This document shows positions 54,628 to 61,897 of a DNA stretch of 64,000 nucleotides, piece by piece (positions within the stretch are counted from its first letter, which is position 1; the number at the start of each line of letters is the position of its first letter). This DNA is from Microvirga thermotolerans (lineage in GTDB: Bacteria; Pseudomonadota; Alphaproteobacteria; Rhizobiales; Beijerinckiaceae). The notes under the pieces are model-generated. The model made no database searches and was not told the DNA's origin. It saw nothing but the letters and a program-made list of their open reading frames with translations. The position numbers and the translations under genes are program-made. Location: positions 1,084,001-1,148,000 of the forward strand of contig NZ_CP045423.1 in assembly GCF_009363855.1 (NCBI RefSeq), written 5' to 3'.

Positions 54628-55209
54628 TCATGGATCCTCCGGGTCCGAGGGGTCGTTCCGGGGCTTCGCCTCCCGCGCGTAGCGCTTGCTCCAGCCGCGC
54701 TCCGCCGCCGCCTTGCGGTCCCACGTTCGGCGTCGCGATGTCTCCGCCGGAGCGGAGCGGGACGGAGCCGGCGGCGGCTTGCCGCGTCGGGCCCGCTGTT
54801 CCTCCCGCGCCATGGCGAGGAGGCGCAGCGCCTCGGCCAGGGCCCCGGGATCGACTTGGGGAGAGGATTCGACGGCCTGCACGAGGCGCTCCGCCTGGAT
54901 GCGCAGGCGCTGGGCCAGGACGCGTCCGATCGGGACCGGCGCAGGACGGTCGGAAATCTTCCGGCCGCTGGGCCAGGCGCCCGGCGGGCGCCGCCAGCCG
55001 TACTTGGCCGCCCAGCGCGAGACGGTGCTCTTGTCGATCCGTACCCTGAAGGCGATGCTGGCCAGCGGCAGGCAGGTGGTCTCGATCAGATGCTTCGCCG
55101 CGGCCACGGTGCTGGGCGGATGTGGCTGCTTGGGGTGGGAGCGATGCGCCTCCGGCCCGGGAGGGCCGATCCGGAGACGGAGCGGCGGTTGCGATCCGAA
55201 CGGTTTCAT
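54628..55209 (-). CDS. Helix-turn-helix protein under LexA-type control
   Basis: A 193-residue basic protein. A helix-turn-helix lies at about 40-75 (STVAAAKHLIETTCLPLASI, then VRIDKSTVSRWAAKYGWRRP), resembling the DNA-reading part of terminase-small-subunit or transposase-type HTHs. A Lys/Arg/Pro-rich tail follows (RRGKPPPAPSRSAPAETSRR). The ATG at 55209 has no ribosome site and sits about seven bases after the -10 box, so the mRNA is probably leaderless. A perfect GAAC-N7-GAAC box overlaps the promoter. Its role, perhaps as a DNA-damage-induced DNA-binding factor, is inference. Confidence 0.7.
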   Translation of the reverse strand: MKPFGSQPPLRLRIGPPGPEAHRSHPKQPHPPSTVAAAKHLIETTCLPLASIAFRVRIDKSTVSRWAAKYGWRRPPGAWPSGRKISDRPAPVPIGRVLAQRLRIQAERLVQAVESSPQVDPGALAEALRLLAMAREEQRARRGKPPPAPSRSAPAETSRRRTWDRKAAAERGWSKRYAREAKPRNDPSDPEDP

Positions 55210-55213
55210 ATCG

Positions 55214-55228
55214 GAACAAATAGAGAAC
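55214..55228 (-). promoter_or_regulatory. LexA (SOS) box, alphaproteobacterial type
   Basis: GAAC-AAATAGA-GAAC is an exact match to the direct-repeat GAAC-N7-GAAC (GTTC-N7-GTTC on the coding strand) bound by alphaproteobacterial LexA. It overlaps the -10 box of the HTH gene promoter, an ideal repressor position. No other gene start is close on the other strand. Confidence 0.72.
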
Positions 55229-55245
55229 AAAGTTGCAATTGTCAA
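55217..55245 (-). promoter_or_regulatory. Sigma-70 promoter of the HTH gene
   Basis: On the minus strand the -35 box is a perfect TTGACA (55245-55240). After a 17-base spacer comes TATTTG (55222-55217) as -10. Transcription would begin at or within a base or two of the ATG at 55209. Confidence 0.65.
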
Positions 55246-55329
55246 GCTCGCCGGAACCCGGTCCGGCGCCTTGGACGCAAGGACGCCGACCGTTGTGGGT
55301 CCGGTATCGGCGGATCGAGGCTAGGCGGC

Positions 55330-55851
55330 CTAACGGCTGCGCGGGCGCCGCCAGGTGGCATAGGGAGGGTGCCGGTCCTCCATGTCCCGGTAGAGCCAGA
55401 CCATCCGGTCGCAGAACCAGAGCTTCCCGAGCATGACGACGGCGGAGCCGAAGGCCGTCATGGTCAGGTCGTTGAGGAACGCGCCCGCGAAGGCGGGAAA
55501 GATGCCGAGCGCCGCGACGGCGGAGAGGATGCTCGCCACGCGGGCATGATCGGCCGGGATCGGCACGTTCCCGCGGTTGAGCCACACGCGCTCGCCGAAG
55601 GTCGCCATGGCGCTCCAGCCGTCCGTCCGGGCGGGCGGCGGGAAGAGGCGCGGGTTGAGCCACAGCCAGAGCGCGACCAGAGCGACCGCCACGATCGACC
55701 ACAGCCCGATCCAGGCATGGCTCCAGACCGCCAGGAGGAGCAGGGGAAAGGAGGCGACCCGCGTCCAGACGCTCCAGGGATTCGCATGGCGTTCCCAGGT
55801 GCGCTCGTCCATGGCGAACAGGCGCGCGAGGACCGTGCCGGGCGCGCTCAC
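55330..55851 (-). CDS. DUF6653 family membrane protein
   Basis: A 173-residue protein with MDERTWERHANPWSVWTRVA near the start, two hydrophobic helices (VASFPLLLLAVWSHAWIGLW, SIVAVALVALWLWLN) and two more after FGERVWLNRGNVPIPADHAR. This matches DUF6653, small membrane proteins of unknown function. It starts with GTG at 55851, four bases before the lutA-like stop, so the two are translated together; an inner ATG at 55812 is possible. Last gene of the cytochrome c - lutA-like unit. Confidence 0.75.
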   Translation of the reverse strand: MSAPGTVLARLFAMDERTWERHANPWSVWTRVASFPLLLLAVWSHAWIGLWSIVAVALVALWLWLNPRLFPPPARTDGWSAMATFGERVWLNRGNVPIPADHARVASILSAVAALGIFPAFAGAFLNDLTMTAFGSAVVMLGKLWFCDRMVWLYRDMEDRHPPYATWRRPRSR

Positions 55852-55855
55852 GGCG

Positions 55856-56665
55856 TCAGCCTTTCCCCGCCTCGCCGATCGGCGGCTCGTCGGTCATTCC
55901 GGCGAGCACCTCCGCCACGTGGCGGACGGCGATGGGCTTCCCGTCGCGGGTCAGCTTGCCCGCCATGTTCATCAGGCAGCCGAGATCCCCGGCGAGGAGA
56001 GTCGGCGCGCCGGTCGCCTCCACGTTCCGCGCCTTGGCGTCCACGATGGCGCCGGAGATGTCGCTGTACTTGACCGCGAAGGTGCCGCCGAAGCCGCAGC
56101 ACACGTCGCTGTCCGTCATCTCGACGAGGGTCAGGCCCTCGACGCTCGCCAGCAGCTTGCGCGGCTGGTTGCGCACCTTCAGTTCGCGCAGGCCCGAGCA
56201 GGAATCGTGATAGGTCACGGCTCCGTCGAAGCGGGCCGAGACCGCGGTGACGCCCATCACGTCCACGAGGAAGCTCGTGAGCTCGTGCGTGCGCGCGGCC
56301 AGCTCGTGAGCCTTCGGCAGCCAGTTCGGGTCGTCGGCGAAGATCTCGGGATAGTGGACCTTGAGCGTTCCGGCGCAGGAGCCGGAGGGGGCCACCACGT
56401 AGTCGTAGCCGCGGAAGGCCGCGATGACCTGCTCCGCCAGGTCCCGCGCCGTGCCGCGGTCGCCGGAATTGAAGGCCGGCTGCCCGCAGCAGGTCTGGAC
56501 CGGCACCTCCACGATGCAGCCCGCATCCTCCAGGAGCTTCACCGCCGCGAAGCCCACGGAGGGCCGCATGAGGTCGACGAGGCACGTCACGAAGAGGCCG
56601 ACGCGGGGCTTCTTCCGGCCTGCGGGACCGGGCGCGGGGTTGGCGCTCATGAGAGGGCCGCTCAT
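55856..56665 (-). CDS. lutA: LutA-like (Fe-S)-binding protein with CCG domains
   Basis: A 269-residue protein of the LutA/YkgE family. Two cysteine-rich CCG domains are seen: QTCCGQPAFNSGDRGTA, and DSDVCCGFGGTFAVKY, with LFVTCLVDLMRPSVGFAAVK at the start and DLGCLMNMAGKL near the end. It should form the third part of the lactate oxidase with LutB and LutC, though it lies 3.7 kb from lutB. Start at 56665 overlaps the cytochrome c stop (ATGA); an ATG at 56650 would be five codons shorter. Being co-transcribed with a cytochrome c is notable. Confidence 0.85.
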   Translation of the reverse strand: MSGPLMSANPAPGPAGRKKPRVGLFVTCLVDLMRPSVGFAAVKLLEDAGCIVEVPVQTCCGQPAFNSGDRGTARDLAEQVIAAFRGYDYVVAPSGSCAGTLKVHYPEIFADDPNWLPKAHELAARTHELTSFLVDVMGVTAVSARFDGAVTYHDSCSGLRELKVRNQPRKLLASVEGLTLVEMTDSDVCCGFGGTFAVKYSDISGAIVDAKARNVEATGAPTLLAGDLGCLMNMAGKLTRDGKPIAVRHVAEVLAGMTDEPPIGEAGKG

Positions 56666-57060
56666 GGGGCGCTCTTCTTGCCTGCGGCGTCGAACTGCTT
56701 GAGGTAGGCGATGAGGTCCTTGATCTTCTGCTCGTCCTTGAGGCCGGCATAGACCATCTTGGTGCCGGGCACCTTCGCCTTCGGATCCTTGATGTACTCG
56801 GCGAACGTCGCCTCGTCCCAGGTCAGGCCCGAGTTCTTGTTGGCGGGCGAGTAGTTGTAGCCCTCCACCGATCCGGCCTTGCGGCCGATGAGGCCGTTGA
56901 GCGCCGGCCCGACGGCGTTCTTCGCGTTCTCGCCGATCTGGTGACACGCCTTGCAGGGCGCAAAGACCTTCTCGCCCGCAGCGGCGTCCTGGGCCTTGGC
57001 GGGGGCGGCGGCGATCCCGGCGAGGAGGGCGGCGGTCAGGAGGGCATGGAGGCGCATCAA
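56662..57060 (-). CDS. c-type cytochrome, class I
   Basis: A 132-residue periplasmic cytochrome c. The signal peptide is MMRLHALLTAALLAGIAAAP to AKA. The haem motif is CKACH in VFAPCKACHQIGENAKN. GPALNGLIGRKAG follows, and the distal Met is in VPGTKMVYAGLKDEQKIKDL. This is the mitochondrial-like c2/c550 type. It is the first gene of an operon with the LutA-like gene and DUF6653, so it may accept electrons from lactate or glycolate oxidation (inference). It is divergent from glcD across 145 bases. Confidence 0.93.
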   Translation of the reverse strand: MMRLHALLTAALLAGIAAAPAKAQDAAAGEKVFAPCKACHQIGENAKNAVGPALNGLIGRKAGSVEGYNYSPANKNSGLTWDEATFAEYIKDPKAKVPGTKMVYAGLKDEQKIKDLIAYLKQFDAAGKKSAP

Positions 57061-57205
57061 AAACTCCTTTGCGTGCAGGGCAGGGCCTTTTAGAGAGATT
57101 CCACATTATTGGAAAAATCCGCGAAGGGCAGCTACCATTCGCGGACGGCGGCGCATGCGCCGGACGCAAGCCCCGCAAAGCCCAGAAACGCCAGGAAGGG
57201 TCGCC

Positions 57206-58639
57206 ATGTCGATCGCATTCCCCACTCCGGACGAAGCCGTTCTCTCGCGGCGGAACGAGATTCTCGCCGGCCTCGGCCGCCTGGTCGCGCCGGAGGCCCT
57301 GATCGTCACCGAGGACGAGCGCCGCGCCTTCGAGACGGACGGACTCACTGCCTACCGGCAGCTGCCGCTGGCCGTGGTTCTGCCCTCCTCGACGGAGGAG
57401 GTCGCGGCCGTTCTCCGGTTCTGCCGCGACCAGGGGGTGAAGGTGGTGCCCCGGGGCGCGGGCACCTCCCTCTCGGGCGGGGCGATCCCGCAGCCCGACG
57501 CCATCGTCCTCGGCGTGGCCAAGATGAACCGGGTCCTCGAGGTCGACTTCGAGAACCGGGTCGCCCGGGTCCAGTCCGGCATCACCAACCTCGCCATCAG
57601 CCAGGCGGTGGCGCACGAGGGCTTCTTCTACGCGCCCGACCCGTCGAGCCAGCTCGCCTGCACCATCGCGGGCAACATCGCCATGAATTCGGGCGGCGCC
57701 CATTGCCTGAAATACGGCGTGACCACCAACAACCTCCTGGGGGTCACGATGGTGCTCCTCGACGGCACGGTGGTCGAGCTCGGCGGCAGGCATCTCGACA
57801 GTCCCGGTTACGATCTCCTCGGCCTCGTCTGCGGCTCCGAGGGGCAGCTGGGCATCGTCACGGAGGCGACGGTGCGGATCCTGCGGGCGGCGGAAGGCGC
57901 GCGCCCCGCGCTCCTCGGCTTCGAGCGGGTGGAGGATGCGGGGGCCTGCGTGGCCGCGATCATCGCCGCCGGCATCATTCCCGTCGCCCTCGAATACATG
58001 GACCGCCCCGCGATCCGGATCTGCGAGGCCTTCGCCCATGCGGGCTATCCCCTCGACGTGGAGGCGATGCTGATCGTCGAGGTGGAGGGATCGGACGCGG
58101 AGATCGACGACATGCTCCGCCGCATCGTCGCCATCGCCGAGCCGTTCCGGCCGAAGACCGTGAAGGTCTCGCAGTCCGAGGCGGAGAGCGCCGCGATCTG
58201 GAAGGGGCGCAAGTCCGCCTTCGGCGCCACGGGACGCGTCGCCGACTACATCTGCATGGACGGCACGATCCCGACCGGCCAGCTCCCTCACGTGCTCAAG
58301 CGCATCGACGAGATCGCCAAGTCCTACGGGCTCGGCGTCGCCAACGTGTTCCACGCGGGCGACGGCAACCTGCATCCCCTCGTCATGTTCGACACGGCGA
58401 AGCCGGGCGAGATGGAGAAGGCCGAGGCCGCGGGCGAGGACATCCTCAGGCTGTGCGTCGAGGTGGGCGGCTGCCTCACGGGGGAGCACGGCGTCGGCAT
58501 CGAGAAGCGGGACCTGATGACCTGCCAGTTCAACGCCGCCGACCTGGAGCAGCAGATGCGGGTGCGCGGCGTCTTCGATCCGGGCTGGCTCCTCAACCCC
58601 GCCAAGGTCTTCCCGCTGGAAGGAAGGGTCGCCGCGTGA
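57206..58639 (+). CDS. glcD: Glycolate oxidase subunit GlcD (FAD-linked)
   Basis: A 477-residue FAD-linked oxidase of the GlcD/D-lactate dehydrogenase family. The PCMH FAD domain has VVPRGAGTSLSGGAIPQPDA and NIAMNSGGAHCLKYGVTTNN. The C-terminal half carries VFHAGDGNLHPLVMFDT and GEHGVGIEKRDLM, the metal- and substrate-binding histidines. It oxidises glycolate or D-lactate to the oxo-acid and passes electrons through GlcE and GlcF. ATG 57206 follows AGGAAGGG. The glcE start overlaps its stop. Confidence 0.93.
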   Translation: MSIAFPTPDEAVLSRRNEILAGLGRLVAPEALIVTEDERRAFETDGLTAYRQLPLAVVLPSSTEEVAAVLRFCRDQGVKVVPRGAGTSLSGGAIPQPDAIVLGVAKMNRVLEVDFENRVARVQSGITNLAISQAVAHEGFFYAPDPSSQLACTIAGNIAMNSGGAHCLKYGVTTNNLLGVTMVLLDGTVVELGGRHLDSPGYDLLGLVCGSEGQLGIVTEATVRILRAAEGARPALLGFERVEDAGACVAAIIAAGIIPVALEYMDRPAIRICEAFAHAGYPLDVEAMLIVEVEGSDAEIDDMLRRIVAIAEPFRPKTVKVSQSEAESAAIWKGRKSAFGATGRVADYICMDGTIPTGQLPHVLKRIDEIAKSYGLGVANVFHAGDGNLHPLVMFDTAKPGEMEKAEAAGEDILRLCVEVGGCLTGEHGVGIEKRDLMTCQFNAADLEQQMRVRGVFDPGWLLNPAKVFPLEGRVAA

Positions 58640-59820
58640 GCAGTCTCATCCCCCGCGACGAGCAGGACGCGGCATCCATCGTCGCGCAGGCGAAAGGCCG
58701 GGGCACGCTGCTCAACCTGTGCGGCAACGGCACCAAGGCGTCCATGGGGCGGCCGAGCCAGACGGACGCCACCCTGAGCGCCGCGGCCCTGACCGGCATC
58801 ACGCTCTACGAGCCGGCGGAGCTGGTGATCTCGGCCCGCAGCGGCACGCCGCTTTCCGAGGTGGTGGACACCCTGGCCGGGCAGGGCCAGCAGCTGCCCT
58901 TCGAGCCCATGGACTACCGCCCGCTGCTCGGGAGCCAGGGCGAGCCGACGATCGGGTCGGTCGCCGCCATGAACATCTCCGGCCCGCGGCGCATCATGGC
59001 GGGCGCCGCCCGCGACAGCCTCATCGGGGTGCGCTTCGTCAACGGGCGCGGCGAGGTGATCAAGTCCGGCGGACGGGTGATGAAGAACGTGACCGGCCTC
59101 GACCTCGTCAAGCTCATGGCGGGTTCCTGGGGCACCCTCGGCTTCCTGACCGAGGTGACCTTCAAGGTCCTTCCCCGGCCGGAGCGCATGTCGACCCTGC
59201 TCATCCGCGGGCTCGACGACGGGAGCGCCGTCGCGGCCCTTTCGGCGGCCCTCGGCTCGCCCTTCGACGTGACCGGCGCGGCGCACCTGCCGGCTCCCGA
59301 CCGGCAGGGGGCGCGGACCCTCATCCGGCTCGAAGGCTTCTCCGTTTCCGTGGATTACCGCCTCAACGAGCTGCGCCGCCTGCTCAAGCGCTTCGGCGCC
59401 GCCGACATCCTGGAGGGGCGCGGAGCGGAGGCGGTCTGGCAGTCCGTGCGCGACGCGACGGTGCTTCAGGAACGCGCCGACCGGGCGGTCTGGCGCGTCT
59501 CCACCGCGCCGACCAGGGGGCCTTCCCTCGTCGCCCGGGTCGCGGCGGCGGTCGAGGCGCAATGGTTCTACGACTGGGGCGGCGGCCTCGTCTGGATCGC
59601 GACGCCCGCCGAGGGGGACCTGGGCGCGGGAGCGATCCGCGCGGCGACGCGGGAGCTCGGCGGCCACGCGATGCTGGTGCGCGCGCCGGACGCCGACCGG
59701 TCGCGGCTCGACGTGTTCGAGCCGCAGCCGGAGGCCGTGATGGCCCTGACGCGGGGCATCAAGGCCTCCTTCGATCCGGCCGGCATCCTCAACCCCGGCC
59801 GCATGTATGCGGGGATCTGA
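58636..59820 (+). CDS. glcE: Glycolate oxidase subunit GlcE
   Basis: A 394-residue FAD-binding subunit. It contains LLNLCGNGTKASMGRPSQTD, ITLYEPAELVISARSGTPLS, PTIGSVAAMNISGPRRIMAG, and GRVMKNVTGLDLVKLMAGSW, all strongly conserved in GlcE, and ends SFDPAGILNPGRMY. Start GTG at 58636 overlaps the glcD stop (GTGA) with GGAAGG upstream. It bridges GlcD and GlcF. A DUF2585 gene intervenes before glcF. Confidence 0.94.
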   Translation: MSSLIPRDEQDAASIVAQAKGRGTLLNLCGNGTKASMGRPSQTDATLSAAALTGITLYEPAELVISARSGTPLSEVVDTLAGQGQQLPFEPMDYRPLLGSQGEPTIGSVAAMNISGPRRIMAGAARDSLIGVRFVNGRGEVIKSGGRVMKNVTGLDLVKLMAGSWGTLGFLTEVTFKVLPRPERMSTLLIRGLDDGSAVAALSAALGSPFDVTGAAHLPAPDRQGARTLIRLEGFSVSVDYRLNELRRLLKRFGAADILEGRGAEAVWQSVRDATVLQERADRAVWRVSTAPTRGPSLVARVAAAVEAQWFYDWGGGLVWIATPAEGDLGAGAIRAATRELGGHAMLVRAPDADRSRLDVFEPQPEAVMALTRGIKASFDPAGILNPGRMYAGI

Positions 59821-59821
59821 C

Positions 59822-60439
59822 ATGAAGCGCGGCACGGCCCTCGCGGCCTCCCGGGCGGGGTCCGGCCGGGGCCGCGCGGCGATCTGCGCGGCGCTGGCCG
59901 TCGCCATGGTCGCGACGACGGCGGCCGTTCTCCTGGCCATGGGGCGCACGCCCATCTGCACCTGCGGCGCGGTCGAGCTCTGGCACGGGACCGTGAGGGA
60001 TTCCGGCAACTCGCAGCACCTCACGGACTGGTACTCCTTCTCGCATGTCATCCACGGCTTCCTGTTCTACATGGGCGCGTGGCTGATCGGGGTCGTCCGC
60101 GGGCGGCCGCTGCCGCTCGGCGTCGCGTTCCTCCTGGCGCTCGGCGCCGAATGCGCCTGGGAGATCCTCGAGAACACCGACACGGTCATCGACCGCTACC
60201 GTGCGACGAATATCGCGTTGGACTACTACGGCGACAGCGTTATCAATTCCCTTTCCGACATCCTCATGATGATCGTCGGGTTCTGGCTGGCGCGGATCTG
60301 GCCCGTCTGGCTGACCGTGACGGCCGCCCTCCTCATGGAGGCGGTCGTGGGCTACTGGATCCGCGACAATCTCGCCCTCAACATCATCATGCTGATCCAT
60401 CCCTTCGAGGCCATCGACCGGTGGCAGGCGGGGAGCTGA
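59822..60439 (+). CDS. DUF2585 (UPF0314) family membrane protein
   Basis: A 205-residue integral membrane protein with about four helices (AALAVAMVATTAAVLLAM, LGVAFLLALGAECAWEILEN, ILMMIVGFWLARIWPVW). The conserved core ICTCGAVELWHGTVRDSGNS, then QHLTDWYSFSHVIHGFLFY and YYGDSVINSLSDI with His/Asp/Glu facing the membrane, marks DUF2585, a family of alphaproteobacteria. It sits between glcE and glcF in the same operon, one base after the glcE stop. Role unknown; a quinone-site or membrane-anchor part of glycolate oxidase is a possibility. Confidence 0.88.
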   Translation: MKRGTALAASRAGSGRGRAAICAALAVAMVATTAAVLLAMGRTPICTCGAVELWHGTVRDSGNSQHLTDWYSFSHVIHGFLFYMGAWLIGVVRGRPLPLGVAFLLALGAECAWEILENTDTVIDRYRATNIALDYYGDSVINSLSDILMMIVGFWLARIWPVWLTVTAALLMEAVVGYWIRDNLALNIIMLIHPFEAIDRWQAGS

Positions 60440-60448
60440 GGCGAAGCC

Positions 60449-61801
60449 ATGCAGACCAATTTCACCCCCGACCAGCTGAAGGACCCCGCGATGGCGAGTT
60501 CGGAGAAGATCCTCCGGACGTGTGTGCATTGCGGCTTCTGCACCGCCACCTGCCCGACCTACCTTCTTCTGGGCGACGAGCTCGATTCCCCGCGCGGGCG
60601 CATCTACCTCATCAAGGACATGCTGGAGGGCGGCAAGCCGGCGACGCCGGAGGTGGTCAAGCACATCGACCGCTGCCTGTCCTGCCTGTCCTGCATGACG
60701 ACCTGCCCCTCGGGCGTTCACTACATGCACCTGGTGGACCACGCCCGCGCCTATATCGAGGCCACCTATACGAGGCCCTGGCACGACCGGCTCCTGCGCG
60801 CCGTCCTCGCGGCGATCCTGCCCTATCCCAACCGCTTCCGCATGGCGATCGGGGCCGCGCTTCTCGCCAAGCCGTTCAGGGGGCTCATCGGGTCGCTGCC
60901 GCTCCTCGGCTCCCGCCTGAGGGCGATGATCGAGCTTGCTCCCGCCCGCGTCCCGGCGCGCTCGCCGTTCGACAGGCCCGGCACCTTCAAGGCGAGCGGC
61001 CCGCGCCGCGGGCGCGTGGCCATCCTGTCCGGCTGCGCGCAGCCGGTCCTCAAGCCGGGCTTCAACGAGGCGGCGGTGAGGCTGCTCAACCGGCACGGAA
61101 TCGAGGTGGTCCAGCCGCGCGGCGAGGGGTGCTGCGGCGCCCTGGTCCACCACATGGGACGCGAGGAGGAGGGCCACGCCTTCGCCAGGCGCAACATCGA
61201 CGCCTGGATCGCCGAGATGGATGGGGAGGGGCTCGACGCGATCGTCGTCACCGCCTCCGGCTGCGGCACCACGATCAAGGATTACGGCTTCATGTTCCGG
61301 AACGATCCGGACTATGCGGAGAAGGCCGCCCGCGTCTCAAGCATCGCCAAGGACATCACGGAATACGTCTCCGGGCTCGGCCTGATGGATCCCGTGCGCG
61401 AGACCGATCTCGTGGTGGCCTACCACTCGGCCTGTTCCATGCAGCACGGCCAGCAGATCCGCACCGAGCCCAAGGCGCTCCTCAAGAAGGCGGGCTTCGT
61501 CGTCAAGGACGTGCCGGAGGGGCATATCTGCTGCGGCTCCGCCGGGACCTACAACCTCCTCCAGCCCGAGATCGCCGCCCAGCTGCGGGCCCGCAAGGTG
61601 GCCAATATCGAGCGGACGCGACCCGACCTCATCGCCACCGGAAACATCGGGTGCATGACCCAGATCGGGAAGGGCACGGCCCTCCCCGTCGTCCATACGG
61701 TCGAGCTGCTCGACTGGGCGACCGGCGGTCCGGTGCCGGAGGCGCTGGAGGAGGCGGGCCTCGACCGGCGGCTCGCCCCCGCCGCCGTCGCCGCGGAATG
61801 A
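60449..61801 (+). CDS. glcF: Glycolate oxidase iron-sulfur subunit GlcF
   Basis: A 450-residue protein with two [4Fe-4S] ferredoxin motifs: CVHCGFCTATCPTY at about 31, and CLSCLSCMTTCPSG at about 75. Two CCG domains follow: RGEGCCGALVHHMG, and GHICCGSAGTYNLLQPEIA. Electrons from GlcD/GlcE pass through it to the quinone pool. It begins MQTNFTPDQLKDPAMASSEK, the normal start, nine bases after the DUF2585 stop. Last gene of the glc operon. Confidence 0.95.
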   Translation: MQTNFTPDQLKDPAMASSEKILRTCVHCGFCTATCPTYLLLGDELDSPRGRIYLIKDMLEGGKPATPEVVKHIDRCLSCLSCMTTCPSGVHYMHLVDHARAYIEATYTRPWHDRLLRAVLAAILPYPNRFRMAIGAALLAKPFRGLIGSLPLLGSRLRAMIELAPARVPARSPFDRPGTFKASGPRRGRVAILSGCAQPVLKPGFNEAAVRLLNRHGIEVVQPRGEGCCGALVHHMGREEEGHAFARRNIDAWIAEMDGEGLDAIVVTASGCGTTIKDYGFMFRNDPDYAEKAARVSSIAKDITEYVSGLGLMDPVRETDLVVAYHSACSMQHGQQIRTEPKALLKKAGFVVKDVPEGHICCGSAGTYNLLQPEIAAQLRARKVANIERTRPDLIATGNIGCMTQIGKGTALPVVHTVELLDWATGGPVPEALEEAGLDRRLAPAAVAAE

Positions 61802-61897
61802 CCCCGCGACAAGTTATCGTAACGAAATTCTGTTTCCTTTGCCGCCGCCTCTGAGGTAAAAGGGCCCGGAGTGAGTTCCGGGTCAGAGGGATCGGCG

